Position numbers and translations under genes: made by a program
The notes under the pieces: generated by a model
Databases searched by the model: none
Seen by the model: only the letters and a program-made list of their open reading frames with translations
Told to the model about the DNA's origin: nothing
Assembly (NCBI RefSeq): GCF_932526225.1
Contig: NC_064035.1
Location: 18,651,969-18,715,968, forward strand
Direction of reading: 5' to 3'
DNA length: 64,000 nt
Origin: Nematostella vectensis
Taxonomy: Eukaryota > Cnidaria > Anthozoa > Actiniaria > Edwardsiidae
In this document: one piece after another, positions 1 to 11,100 of the stretch
Numbering within the stretch: the first letter of the stretch is position 1
Layout: each line of letters opens with the position of its first letter

Positions 1-6
1 TTTACA

Positions 7-2345
7 ATGTGGTATATTTCCAGAAATAACATGACGACAGCGACCTCTCTCACTACGCCTCAGAAGTTCTCTATCTCCAAACTTCTCGAGGAAGCCCGCT
101 TAGGTGACAGAAGGCTCAGCTCCCCAATCCTAGCGCGCTGCAATAGATCTTCCCTCAAGTGGCTCCCTGTGGAATCCACCCTACCAGCTTCGCCGCTGAC
201 ATGTACGACTGACATACGCCTTTACTGTAAAAACCAGCTGTTCTTGCAAATAAGCGATGATGGGAGCGTGTCGGGGACTCGAGATCAGCTCTGTCCTTAT
301 GGTCAGTATACTTTCTATAAAGAATACTACATGGAAAGTGCGTACGGCGCGTGCAGTATAAAAAATGAACGAATGAGCGCAGGGAACGAGTGAGTTTTTT
401 TGACACAATACAAAACAACGAGTGGATAAAAACTGTACAAAGCACTTTACCTGCTGTATTTTGTTTATTATATACAAACTGAGAAATTTATAATAAGCTT
501 ATTGCATAACATTTTATTAGACTTGGCTGCAGAGGCTCCGAGGTTTGTGCTGTTCGACGGTTCAGTTGAACAGACAGAAACTTACATTGAAATGAATCTG
601 TCTCGCTAATGTCACGCTCGAGACTGTAGCTCATGTTACACAAGAAGTGCACTTTTTAATCTCTAAAATCTCGACATCTATGAAATAAATAAATTACTAA
701 ATGGAAAATTCTTGTACGATTTTTATGTACTCGTTGATGCGTCCTGATTGAAGCCATTCATGTGCAGTGCAAAAAAATATCGTTCGTCCAATCAGAACCG
801 CTAACAACTTTTCTTCACGGTAAAAAAACATCGTTCGCGCCTCTGATTTGCCGAGACCAGTGAACGGACGAAAATTTACTGAATGGGTCTTCAGTGAGTA
901 TTTCTCAGTATGTATATAATAAAATGATGTTATCTATAGTGAATGCCCCCGCTGCTTCAACTTGGTTATGTGAAGTTGCGCGGTGCGCGCGCATGCACCG
1001 TGGTCTTTTTGTCAGCGTAATGGGTCTTTTCTAGCCCATTTTCCCCTCCAGGGCAGAGATGACAGTATATGATGCCTGATAAAACCCAACAATCCTCTGC
1101 TACTTTGTTGATCTTGCTTCGCTTGGTCATAAGAAGCGATTCATTTACTTAAAAAAAAAACTCCGCCATGCCGAGCCACGAACAAAACATCGGCTTATTC
1201 AAGTAAGTAACCAAGATCAAAATCGTCAATAACGTATCAGACTTCATTCAGGATTGTTTTTCGAAAGTTTTTTTCACAAAAACCGTTGTATCTTCAAATT
1301 GTAAACAATACGAGAGTGGTTGGCCGACATTCTTTAAAAAAATGTTATGCTGCAAAATCTGCTGCAACCGACACCGACGCGCTAGCTATCGTACAGGACT
1401 AATTTTCACAACAAAGGGAAATCAACAGTTCTCAGAGGATCTCTTGGTTTTATTACTGACGATATAACGATCGACTATTTTCCTACTCCCCTAGCCTCGT
1501 CCACTCGTCCTCGTAGTTGTAAAAGGGCGCGTGCACCGTTTTCTATTTGTATGACTTCTTTTCCTTTGCCTTTTCAGCGACGTTAGAAATTCACACTCTT
1601 TCCAAGAACACAGTTCGAATCTACTCGCCGAAAGTGAAAAAATACCTTGCAATTGACAGCAACGGCCGCTTGTGCTCTAAGGTAACTGACTTATACCTTA
1701 TATTTGAATGTAAAGCATAAGATAGATTACTCTGGAATGTAGCCAAATCTAACGTCCCGTGGAGATACTGCAAAGGGGGGGGGGATTGTCAGATTTTTAT
1801 CAGAGAACTACCTCCCCCCCAGAAAAAAATAGGTCCACTTTTCCGAATTCGGAACCCCCCCCCCCCCCCCCCCCAATAAAAATCCTGGGTACAGGCCTGT
1901 ATAAACATGACAAAAGATAAAACACTAACTAGAAAAGCCTGACCCTGAATTCATTGCCCACAAAATACCTGGACAGGCAGTTAGGGGGGCCGTTGGACGG
2001 ACAAATGGACAGACTTGTGGCTGGACAGACATACACGCATATGGAAAAAGAAACATGTAATGATGTTTACGATTACGCATCTATCACAGAAACACGTTCT
2101 GAATAACTAACTCAAACACAAAGGTTGTCTAACGCCCATATCTTTATAACTTATTGCAGGAAGCGTCTGAAGATACAGTTTTACACCACACCCACGAGTT
2201 GAACGATTTCCATACATTCGCCTCGCAGAAGTACTACAAAGACTCGGCCCACGACATGTTCGTCGCGCTGCAAAGAGACGGACAACCGCGAAAGGCTACC
2301 ACGACATACAGACTGCACAAGGCTTCGCAATTCCTAATTGTATAG
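7..2345 (+). CDS. Fibroblast growth factor family protein, three coding exons
   Basis: Coding exons are 7-301, 1578-1681 and 2160-2345; the introns start GTCAGT and GTAACT and end TTTTCAG and TTGCAG, and phases match (1, then 0). The spliced frame is 194 codons from ATG 7 or 186 from ATG 31. The beta-trefoil core is recognisable: RLYCKNQLFLQIS then DDGSVSG (exon 1), KKYLAIDSNGRL (exon 2), and MFVALQRDGQPRK with TYRLHKASQFL (exon 3), corresponding to the FGF signature strands and the basic GQPRK receptor/heparin loop. The middle exon is 104 bp, the size known for FGF1/FGF2-type genes. FGFs bind FGF receptors with heparan sulphate outside the cell. No signal peptide is visible; either it lies in an upstream exon (TTTCCAG ends at 23) or the protein is FGF1-like and leaderless. 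An AATAAA at 2903-2908 may be the poly(A) signal. The family call is firm, the subfamily open. Confidence 0.88.
1740..1899 (-). repeat. Poly(G)-bearing MITE copy in FGF intron 2
   Basis: Read on the minus strand, this block begins CAGGCCTGTACCCAGGATTT (from 1899), runs into about 19 G, then has GTGGACCTATTTTTT, a second G run and TTCTCTGATAAA. The same order of blocks recurs at 55397-55515, so this is a copy of that element in opposite orientation. The far end is not clearly defined. Confidence 0.6.
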
Positions 2346-3290
2346 TAAAGGAGTGATTAGAATGGGTGCTGACATTGAAGGGTGCTAAGGGCTTTAAAAG
2401 TCCGTGATAAGAGGGTCCCTACATCATCGTCTCCCAACGGTCGAAAACAATGGAAAGTGCGACGAGCTAGACGTGACTATCTATCTGATACATCAGTCAG
2501 ACAAATCGTCTGATACATTTCGGTTGTTTTTCACACGACAACGAGAAAACTCCATTTACGATTTAGCGAGGACGGGGACTTGTTGTAAACCAAACTATGG
2601 CAGAACAGGGGCGTGCATAAAGAAAAACGCAGGATGGGGTCCAGACTAAATCACTGACTTCGCTGAACCTTAGCCCCCCTAAATCCATCTAGAAAATAGG
2701 GAGTGAAACTCCGCTCTATTCATTTGTTAGCCTACGTTTGCTTTGGTAGTTTTCCGGCACGAAAACCCCGAAAAATGCCCCGCGCATTTCTCCCCCTGCT
2801 CGGGCTTATAACGAACACTAGAGAGGCGATAAGTGCACAAGCGCTGTTCAAATGTTTCCAGAGTTAAAAGCATAAGCATCGATCGCTAGGGTTTTAATAC
2901 AAAATAAAAGCATTTTTTGTCACGTTCTCGTTGCTTTCGCTGTTGATGAGGCCCCTATACTAAAACGGTGGAGCACGGAGAAACTCGTGCTCGTTATTCA
3001 AGCGCGCGCAGACAATTTTCAGGGTTGAGCCATTTTGTTTAGTTATCTATCATTGACTAGTGTATTGTTTATACACTTCAAACACGTTTTAAGTGACCCT
3101 TAATCCTTTCCGAGTGCAATCTTAAAATTCTTGGGGAGGCAACGATCGGGCCATGACTTCCGATTATATGTACATTAACGGCCTTGCTGCTGGCGGTAGC
3201 GATGTAGCTACGGGCGGGGGGCGCGGTGTGACTCCGACTGCTGAGGGCTGCGAAGGAGACTACGATGTAGCCTGCCGTAAGAAGCCGTTA
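2346..3290. other. FGF 3' flank, no further gene seen
   Basis: Probable FGF 3' untranslated region up to the AATAAA at 2903-2908, then unassigned sequence. Short open frames at 2404-2649 and 3153-3443 have no family resemblance and overlap the hairpin repeat at 3295-3443. Confidence 0.4.
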
Positions 3291-3294
3291 AGGT

Positions 3295-3443
3295 TGGACG
3301 TAAGCGCAAGCGCAACGGCGCACGTAATTTTCAGATTCTCACTAGAACGAAAGCAGAAGCGCAAGAGAACGCAACTGCTTGATTTCCTTGCGCTTGACCG
3401 ATTCTCACTTGTGCTTCCGTTTGCGCGTACGCTTGCGTCCTAG
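3295..3443. repeat. Hairpin-forming inverted repeat (about 150 bp)
   Basis: GGACGTAAGCGCAAGCGCAA at the left is mirrored by TTTGCGCGTACGCTTGCGTCC at the right, and TTCTCACTAG inside is mirrored by CTAGTGAGAA at the right edge. It looks like a small foldback or MITE-type element. No target duplication was identified. Confidence 0.45.
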
Positions 3444-4742
3444 TGAGAATCAACGTTTAGTGAAGGTGGCTAGGTGAATGAAAACGGGAAGGAACTCCTT
3501 CATTTCTCCTTCTCCCCAGGCGCGCGCGGCCTATTATCCATTTCCCTAGCCCTTTGTGTTTGCTACGCAGGCTAGCTATTATTGGTGGCGATGACGGCAA
3601 TGCGCACGCAGGTAAAATCTGCCAACTCAACTCAGGATTTGCCAAAGGGAGGGGGGGGGGGGGGGGTGCGCAGTCGTAGGTAGCATAGGGGAAGAGAAAC
3701 AAGAAATGACCCACATTTGACGGACCATGAGGGGGTGGGTAGGGGGCGATATACGCCTATATACCTACCTCGGCTATAGATACAGCTGTGCTCATCACCA
3801 ATTCCGCAGATCGGCGAAAGTTCTACCCAGAGATAACCGCCAAAAAGGCATGACTACATTATACAATAGTTTCAAAGGCTAGTGCTGCTTTATATTTCGC
3901 TTATGTTTTTCTCATACCCCAAATATTGTGTGTTTTTCTTGGTAGGATTTGTTTTAGTTTCTTTTAGTTCCTTTTTTTGTTAGTTCTTCTTTGATGCCTT
4001 GTGAATGTAGCGCCCGTTTTTCGGGACACCTGACAATTCTCTAAGAATTGTAATCCAGCATTGGAATTAGAACAACCCGCCCGTTTTTCGCGACACCTGA
4101 GAATTCTCTAAGAGTTGGAATCTAGCATTGGAATTAGAACAACATAAGTTTTGAGCATATATTCGATAAAAAGAACACAGTTTTTTCATGTATCATTTGA
4201 TAGTAGCGAAAAGGCAAAGCTGGCCGAAAATCATAAGAGAAATCATTTTATACATCCGTGAACTTTCAAGTTAAAGGCGAAACTGTTTATATGAAAAGAT
4301 CCATTGTATTTTCACGTGTATTTTTAAGTGTAGATATTCAGATATTGGCTCCCTCTATGGTGACAGTTGAGCTCTAACAATATAACCGCATAAATTACTC
4401 ACACTTACATATTTTTTTATTTTGTTTTCGGTGCTTTCAAATATGCCATTCTTGCATTTTGCATGGGGTGTGTGTTGATATAGCCATATAGGAAAAGTAA
4501 ATATAAAATAAAAGTAATTTTTCTTTGGACATAACTATAATGTTAAAACTGCTGGATTTGTGAAGCTATGTATTTATATAAAAGGATTTTAACTAATTTT
4601 GTTTCCAGTTTTGAACAAGATCGAGCTTTTTCCTTCAAAACAAGGCACACATACTAGCTCCGCTGCAGGGCAAATGCAATTTGGGACTTGAAAAAGGTGA
4701 CACCTACACCTAATAAACCTAAACTTTTCAAAGCACCATATG
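3444..4742. other. Non-coding stretch with poly(G) and a 68-bp tandem duplication
   Basis: It holds a poly(G) run near 3648-3666 and two imperfect tandem copies of a 68-bp unit (4011-4078 and 4079-4143, each beginning GCCCGTTTTTCG). No coding sequence could be supported. Confidence 0.5.
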
Positions 4743-5565
4743 TTACGCCGCAAAATGTAATAACTAACGCAAAATGTAATCTTAACGCGAAATGTAATAC
4801 CTTTCAACGCAAAATGTAATCTTAACCCTAAATGTTATAACTTTCAAAGCAAAATGTAATAATTATTTAACGCGAAATGTAATAACGCAAAATGTAATAA
4901 CATCAAATGATGATTATAAACCTATAAACCGATAGCTAAAAGCTGTATCTAAGAAAACAGACAAAACGGTTGCATATAGTGACCAACAGTTGTAGTATTC
5001 CATTTCGAATCGACAGTTGGTCTGAGCCCCTCCAAAAACTTGGCAGTGGTTCTGACAGCAACCTGAGATGGAGAATCCTCCCTAGATCATGGTCTGTAAA
5101 GCTGCGATACTGTGCGGTTTTGGTTGTTGTAGAATAAAATACAAAGAGAATTAGGCAATTTCTAGACACACCGCGCAATATGACTGCAAAACCATTATCA
5201 CTCAGTCGTAAAATTTATATCAAGTTTTTTTTCGTTGATTTCATATATTTTTCATTAGGTCTGTTCCGAATTTATATGCACTGGACTTTGTCACTTCTCA
5301 AACTAAATCGGGAATAATGTCACAACATACCAACTACCCCTGGAAGCCAAGTCAAGAACAATACACTTTCATGTCGCACTGCCTTTCTTTCACTAAACGA
5401 TCCTTCCGCTTGTCTCTTGTTAACATTTCACCTTTTTCCTGATATAAGTAGAACATTTTGCGTTATTACATTTCCCGTTAAACATATATTTCATTTTGCG
5501 TTGAAAGTTATTACATTTCGCGGTAAGATTACATTTTGTGTTAGTTATTACATTTTGCGGCGTAA
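4743..5565. mobile_element. Non-autonomous TIR transposon (MITE) with 9-bp target duplication
   Basis: The ends are inverted copies starting TTACGCCGCAAAATGTAATA, alike over about 80 bp or more. The element is flanked on both sides by CACCATATG (4734-4742 and 5566-5574), a perfect 9-bp target site duplication. The terminal repeats consist of reiterated short units around GCAAAATGTAAT or GCGAAATGTAAT. At 823 bp with no transposase-like ORF it is non-autonomous. Nine-base duplications are typical of the Mutator superfamily, so a Mutator-like origin is the best inference; some hAT-related elements (8 bp) cannot be excluded. Confidence 0.8.
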
Positions 5566-5998
5566 CACCATATGTTTTTGTTTTATCTCTTTTATCTCTA
5601 TGAAACATGTGATACCATTCTAAGAAAACGTCATGACGAGGATAGTCCTACCAGACCTATTGGAATTCCTCTGAATCAAGAGAGTTATCCATTGTCTGAA
5701 TTGCATTGCAGTTCTGCGCGAGCTACGTGCGCAGATTAGTGATATTGCATGCTTTTCAGATAAGAAAATTAAGCATTTTATTTTAGATTTTGCGCTTAAA
5801 CCGATCAGGGTACCCCTTATTTTTCTAAGGTTTCTAAAAGATTCGACTAAATCCAGGTTGTCAACGTGATTTGATACCTAAAGCTCCTCATTTTAAAAAT
5901 GTGATTTCTTATTATGATCCCAACAAATTATCAGCAAATGCAATCAAAGAACGCTCCGTCTGATTGCCATTTCAAACCACCAGAATAAAATACAAGTC

Positions 5999-6004
5999 TT
6001 TATT
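5999..6004 (-). promoter_or_regulatory. Poly(A) signal of the first cystine-knot gene
   Basis: AATAAA on the minus strand, 52 nt beyond the stop codon of the 6056-6400 gene. Spacing and strand fit a cleavage/polyadenylation signal. Confidence 0.55.
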
Positions 6005-6055
6005 TACAAGATAAATATAAATAAATAGATCATAATTTACTCTTTTACAGCCTAG

Positions 6056-6400
6056 TTAATCCTGGCAAAGTTGACATTTACATCCTACAGCAGACGAAAG
6101 GATTCGGGTATGAAGATCCCCGTTACTGCATGTTAAAGTAACTTTTTCTTTTTTTACGTCGGTCATTTTACAGCACTCGCAGATTGTGTTTGTCCAGGGA
6201 TGGGCAGACAGTATTTCGGTTAGCGATCTACACGTTCCTTTGCATGCGTGGACCTTCACAATCTTCGTCTCACACCCAGGGTAGCTAACTCGGCGTGTTA
6301 CTGATACTCTATCACACTGGATCTGCATTCCCTCGAACTGGCCTAGGCTGGCTTGGATGAAGGAAACGGCGACGACGGCTAGCACTACTCTTACGATCAT
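6056..6400 (-). CDS. Secreted C-terminal cystine-knot (CTCK/bursicon-like) protein
   Basis: 114 residues in one coding exon. Residues 1-20 form a signal peptide (MIVRVVLAVVAVSFIQASLG). The mature part has 11 cysteines at 29, 43, 53, 57, 74, 76, 77, 91, 107, 109 and 112, in the cystine-knot order PGC ... CKGTC ... CECC ... C ... CKCQLC. This pattern is shared by bursicon, glycoprotein-hormone-type subunits and the CTCK domains of mucins and DAN-like BMP antagonists. It most resembles a single-domain bursicon/GPA2-like ligand, which would act extracellularly as a homo- or heterodimer. Only one base separates the start codon from a good 3' splice site (TTTTCCACAG), so a 5' UTR intron is likely. 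The 116-residue protein at 15591 is a paralogue with nearly the same cysteine spacing. Receptor and exact orthology are unknown. Confidence 0.82.
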   Translation of the reverse strand: MIVRVVLAVVAVSFIQASLGQFEGMQIQCDRVSVTRRVSYPGCETKIVKVHACKGTCRSLTEILSAHPWTNTICECCKMTDVKKEKVTLTCSNGDLHTRILSSAVGCKCQLCQD

Positions 6401-6473
6401 TCTGTGGAAAATGGATCGGATTATTAAGATACGACCTCAAAAGATAAATTCTTTTGATTGGATTGAAATGCCT

Positions 6474-6520
6474 CAGGCGCGTACCCAGGATTGGCTTGGG
6501 GGGGGGGGGGGGGGGGGAGA
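6474..6520 (+). repeat. Poly(G)-bearing MITE end
   Basis: CAGGCGCGTACCCAGGATTG is followed by a run of about 19 G, the same arrangement as the element ends at 55397 and 1899. The far end is obscured by the neighbouring foldback element. Confidence 0.5.
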
Positions 6521-6624
6521 GGGGCGTCATAGGTATTATATTGAAAAAGCATAGTATTTGAAGATTCCTTGATATGAAATGAACCACTTGGGCCGCCAAG
6601 GGGGGGGGGGGGGGGGGTGCGAGA

Positions 6625-8181
6625 AGTATATCCCCCCACTCTGGCGGCGGAAGTGACGTCACGAATACCAGAGGGGATTAAATTGCATTTTGGCGCGCAA
6701 ACCAGACGGGATTGTAATGCATGGTAACACGCATAAAGAGAATGTATGTTGAAATGTGAGACTTTGCCTAGGATTGCGTGGAATCGCGAGAGATGTTCTG
6801 CCTAGAGTATTAGGGTTTTGGGAGGGAATAATATAAAAATTGTTGTCACGTTAGAAATGTATTCGATTCTCAATAAAAAGAGAAACCTGTAGTTTAGTGC
6901 CATTCAAACAACATTATGTCACGAGAATATCCTAATCTACTTGGTCAGTGTGGCTGCTACCTTTTCGTAAATGAATTCTTCGGGGTTACCCGAAGATTCA
7001 TGTACGGCAGATGATGGAAGACCCATTCAGCCATACATTTTTCGAAAGAGGGGTGGTAAGTGCTGAACAGTTCCCTACCGATATTGTATACGAGCATTTG
7101 GAAATACAGACTGAGCATGCAAGCATAGAAACGCGATGACAGCAAGATAAGAAGCGACAAGACAAGATTTGGTCCTGTATGTTATGAAGAAAGAACCAGG
7201 CCAAAAAGGCTGAAGACAGGCCAAAAAGGCCAAAGACAGGCCACACGTGCCATAAAGGTCAACAAAGACCCCACACCTAATTCGCAGATGTAGCATTAAA
7301 AAAAATAATTCCTAAACAAATTCAAATCCTAAACAAAACAAAAACAGTTTTAGAAGAATCCTACATAAAACAAGAATTTCGAAAGTCATCTCGTTGAAAG
7401 CATGGTAAAGCGTTATTGCAAAAAGTGCACCTACCCGAATTGCGGCGCGAGAGAGTGGGTTTGACTAGCAAACCATCTGGCAGATGTACATCTTTTGGAT
7501 GATGCACAGCGAAGAAAGTATCTGCAAGAAGCCAAACTTCAACCTAAAGTGAGATTTGTTGAACATCGAGCTGACTCTACAAAAGTCAGATAAGATGTGA
7601 CCTCTTCGGAGGTCACATCTTATCTTGCTGTCATCGCGTTTCTATGCTTGCATGCTCAGTCTGTATTTCCAAATGCTCGTATAAAATATCGGTAGGGAAC
7701 TGTTCAGCACTTACCACCCCTCTTTCAAAAAATGTATGGCCTTTTTATTTTTGTAGGGCACAATGTCCCACTGAATTGGTCTTCCATCATCTGCCGTACA
7801 TGTATCTTCGGGTAACCCTAGAATTAATTTACGAAAAGGTGGCAGCCATACTGACCAAGTAGATTAGGATATTCTCGTGACATAATGTTGTTTGAATGGC
7901 ACTAAACTACACGTTTCTCTTTTTATTGAGAATCGAATCGTTTCTAACGTGACAACAATTTTTATATTATTCCCTCCCAAAACCCTAATACTCTAGGCAG
8001 AAAATCTCTCGCGATTCCACGCAATCCTAGGCAAAGTCTCACATTGCAACATACATTCTCTTTATGCGTGTTACCATGCATTACAATCCCCTCTGGTATG
8101 CGCGCCAAAATGCAATTTAATCCCCTCTGGTATTCGTGACGTCACCACCGCCGCCAGAGTGGGGGGAGGGGGGTATACTAC
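6625..8181. mobile_element. Long-arm foldback transposon
   Basis: Two inverted arms of about 530 bp (6625-7152 and 7618-8181) match closely along their length, from CACTCTGGCGGCGG next to a GTGACGTCAC palindrome at the outer ends to GATGACAGCAAGATAAGA at the inner ends. The right arm has an extra segment of about 35 bp near 7740-7778. The 465-bp centre carries short GGCCAAAAAGGC-type repeats (about 7195-7250) and a degraded zinc-finger ORF. Arms this long around a small loop are typical of foldback DNA transposons. No clear target duplication was identified, partly because poly(G) tracts sit just outside. Confidence 0.75.
7402..7593 (+). pseudogene. Broken C2H2-like zinc-finger ORF inside the foldback element
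   Basis: From ATG 7402 the frame reads MVKRYCKKCTYPNCG, hits a TGA after REWV, and continues LANHLADVHLLDD to a TAA at 7591. Cys-x2-Cys followed by Leu-x2-His-x4-His fits one zinc finger with an internal stop. It occupies the centre between the inverted arms, so it may be a remnant of element-encoded protein or captured host sequence. Only about 63 sense codons remain. Confidence 0.45.
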
Positions 8182-11100
8182 TGGTGCGCGCGCACCCTGG
8201 CCTTTTTTTAGCATTGAATTGTGTACACGAAGTTAAAAAATGTAGCCGTGTGTTCTCGCGTGAATTTTGCTCCATACGGCTTTGATTATACGGTGATTGT
8301 CGGCACGGAAGCGAGAAGAGTCTACCACTCAAGATAGTGGATCTAATAAATTTCTTGAGTGTGAATTGAATGCAACCTGTGGTTACTTGTGCAAGGTGGC
8401 TAAATACTTTATCGCCTTCAGGAAGTTCGCGATTTTCTTTCACTCTTATGTGTGCTGTTTCACACTAATCAGCCAGCCAGGAAATGCGTTAAGGAGACAC
8501 GAAAACACGGAAACAACGTAACAAAAAAACTTGATTACAGAAGAATTAGCCATTGATTTGAACAGTGGATTATTGTTGCGATATTCGCAGAGGTTGCTTC
8601 CGCTAGAGACGTGTCCAGGAATACGATGTAAAGACAAAACACAGAAAGAGTCATATGATTAGAATTATCATAAGTCAAGGTTATCACGAGATCACCATCA
8701 GGGATGAGTTGTTCTTGCGTCATGTAACACGGCGAGACTCTACGCAGTTCCTCCAGCAAAGGGAACTATTATACCTGTTTGATGTTCGAGCAAGCTTTGT
8801 TGGGCTAAGGGGAAAAAACGTAAAAGTAGCATTACCCTTGGGTAACTCGTACCGCTGCACTACAAAGACCGGAACAAAACTCGAATTCTAACGTTAGAAA
8901 TGCATTATAAGATTTCTCAGGGATTAGAATATTTATACTTAGCTGCGTGGGTCGAGGAAATACCCAAAAACCTTTGATTTCTAACATCGCACCCAGAGGC
9001 TCGAATCCATTATCCCATTCGGTCATCCGGTTCTGCGGCTCTTGACGGTTCGCCGGATAATCGTTTTCTATTTCTAATTAAAACTCTAATAGGATTAATC
9101 CCCTGCCTAAGGTCTCGGTGGTGTTACCGCCACGTATGCGGAGGCAGCGCGATGGTCTGATAGTCTTTGCTAAAAAAATATTTCTCCAAATAGCGAGGGC
9201 GTCACACGTCTAAATTTAAAACCTAGTACTTTAGAACCCCGCAAACTTGAGCGAGGAAATTAAATTCCAATTATTTGAGGATGAAATTAGTTTATATTTT
9301 ATTACTTTCAGATTCCTTTTTTGTTTCACTTGGCAAAATTTCATTAATTTCTACTGGATTTCAAAAGTTTGCCTGGGAGTTATATAAGACTGTGAAAAGC
9401 TATTACAATTTGTTTTCAATTGGCTATGCTCATTTGAGACTTACTCAAAGTTTGTTGGCAGTCTTTAGAGTTATAAAAAGAAAAAAAAGGCTCAACGCAT
9501 ACACAAACACTGACATAGTATATTAAACAACTACCAAGTGATGCCCAGTTCAATTTAAACAGTGTGGACAGCAGGCTAACGCAATCTTTTATTAAACTTA
9601 ATCAAGCAATAAAGGAACAGGACAATTGCAAATATGGCATTATGTATATATTCCTTTATAATGGTTGGTTTGTAAATTGTTTTCAGAAATTCAATTTACT
9701 TTTTTAAAGGTGTTCTAATAGCCTTATCGGCATATTGTACGTTATGTGTTCTCGCGTTCAAATACAATGATTCTTAACTCCTTGACTCGCATTTAAAACA
9801 TCTGCTTACGAGTTGTCCATTTTAATCTAAAGGATGAAACCCGGAACAAAAGCAACTAAATTTAAAGTGAAAATGAGGTAAGAAATAGTTTCTTTTGTTA
9901 TGATCACAAAAACGCCTCCGGTCATTCAAATTCGTTAGTGCAAACACCCCATAGCCCTGAAGCTTACTTGTAGCATATCCGACTAAAACTAACTCTTATG
10001 GGGTATTTCTTCCACAGTGGAAATGGATTTTTCGCGAACATAATTACAGAAGGTGCCTTTGGGGGTTTTCAGGGCATCTTAAAAACGAAAAGACCTCTAA
10101 CAGATTTTCTGAAATGGAAAATTCTTCCAAGTACGGAAATCCTTTGAAGGGGTAAACCTCTCCTTAAAGTTATTTTCATCTTCTTAACCGCAGATCGTTT
10201 TTGTATTTGATAAAAACAAATTAGAAAATAATTACCTTCAGAAAAATCTTGATGACATTTATAAGGCCTACATTTTCAACACTCAATATGAGAAAAAAGA
10301 TTTTTTAAATACACCCTACAAAGCACATATTATCAGAATGAGACATAGACATATAGACATAGGCTCAGAGGGATTTAAGTAACTTACCTTGACTTGTGTA
10401 TGAACTTGTATATACTGCTGGTTGCAAATGGGCAAAGAATGGCTTTCAAGACGCCAGCTATGTTGTTTTAAGCAAGTTTTAAGCGTGGGAGAGAACAATG
10501 GGGAACTCGGCCAGAGGTCCTGGGAAAAGTCACGTGGTCACGCAAGCTGACAGCCCGGAAGTAGAGATTCAAGTGAAGATCCGAAGTGTCTGTATATCCT
10601 GTTCTAAATAAGGCTTTGTTCCAAGTTTAACATTAAGGAAAAGAAGGTTAAATGCCCTTTTAGATGTTCCCAAAAAGGAAGTATTATTGTTCACGCTTTA
10701 TGTTTTAACAGAAATCTCGTTCTGGTCTTAAAAATACATCATATAATCATATGAGACACGCGTAGTATCTTAAACAAGACATAATTCAGCCGTTAAGTAC
10801 GGAGAGGCCAGGCATGGATAGGCTTTAAATTTCACAACCAGAAGACCGGAGCTTTTTAGTTCTTCTATTTGCTATACTTTTCCAACTCTGCAAAGCTATT
10901 TTAGAATACATTTAATTGTTACATGTCATAGAAAAATACAAACGCAACCTGAAATAACTTGGTTCTATTGTGTTCAAGAATCTGTTTGGTTTTTTAGCAT
11001 TTCGACATTTTGCATCAAGTGGGTAAGAATTAAATCTCATTTGAACTGTGTGACCGAACATATGTCTGACGCCTCTACTCAGTCAACACCGACTCCATCC

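Noticed and set aside
6312..6662. 116-codon Pro-rich minus-strand frame, and 71-codon neighbours
   Set aside because: Translation of poly(G)/poly(C) tracts in repeats, overlapping the cystine-knot gene.
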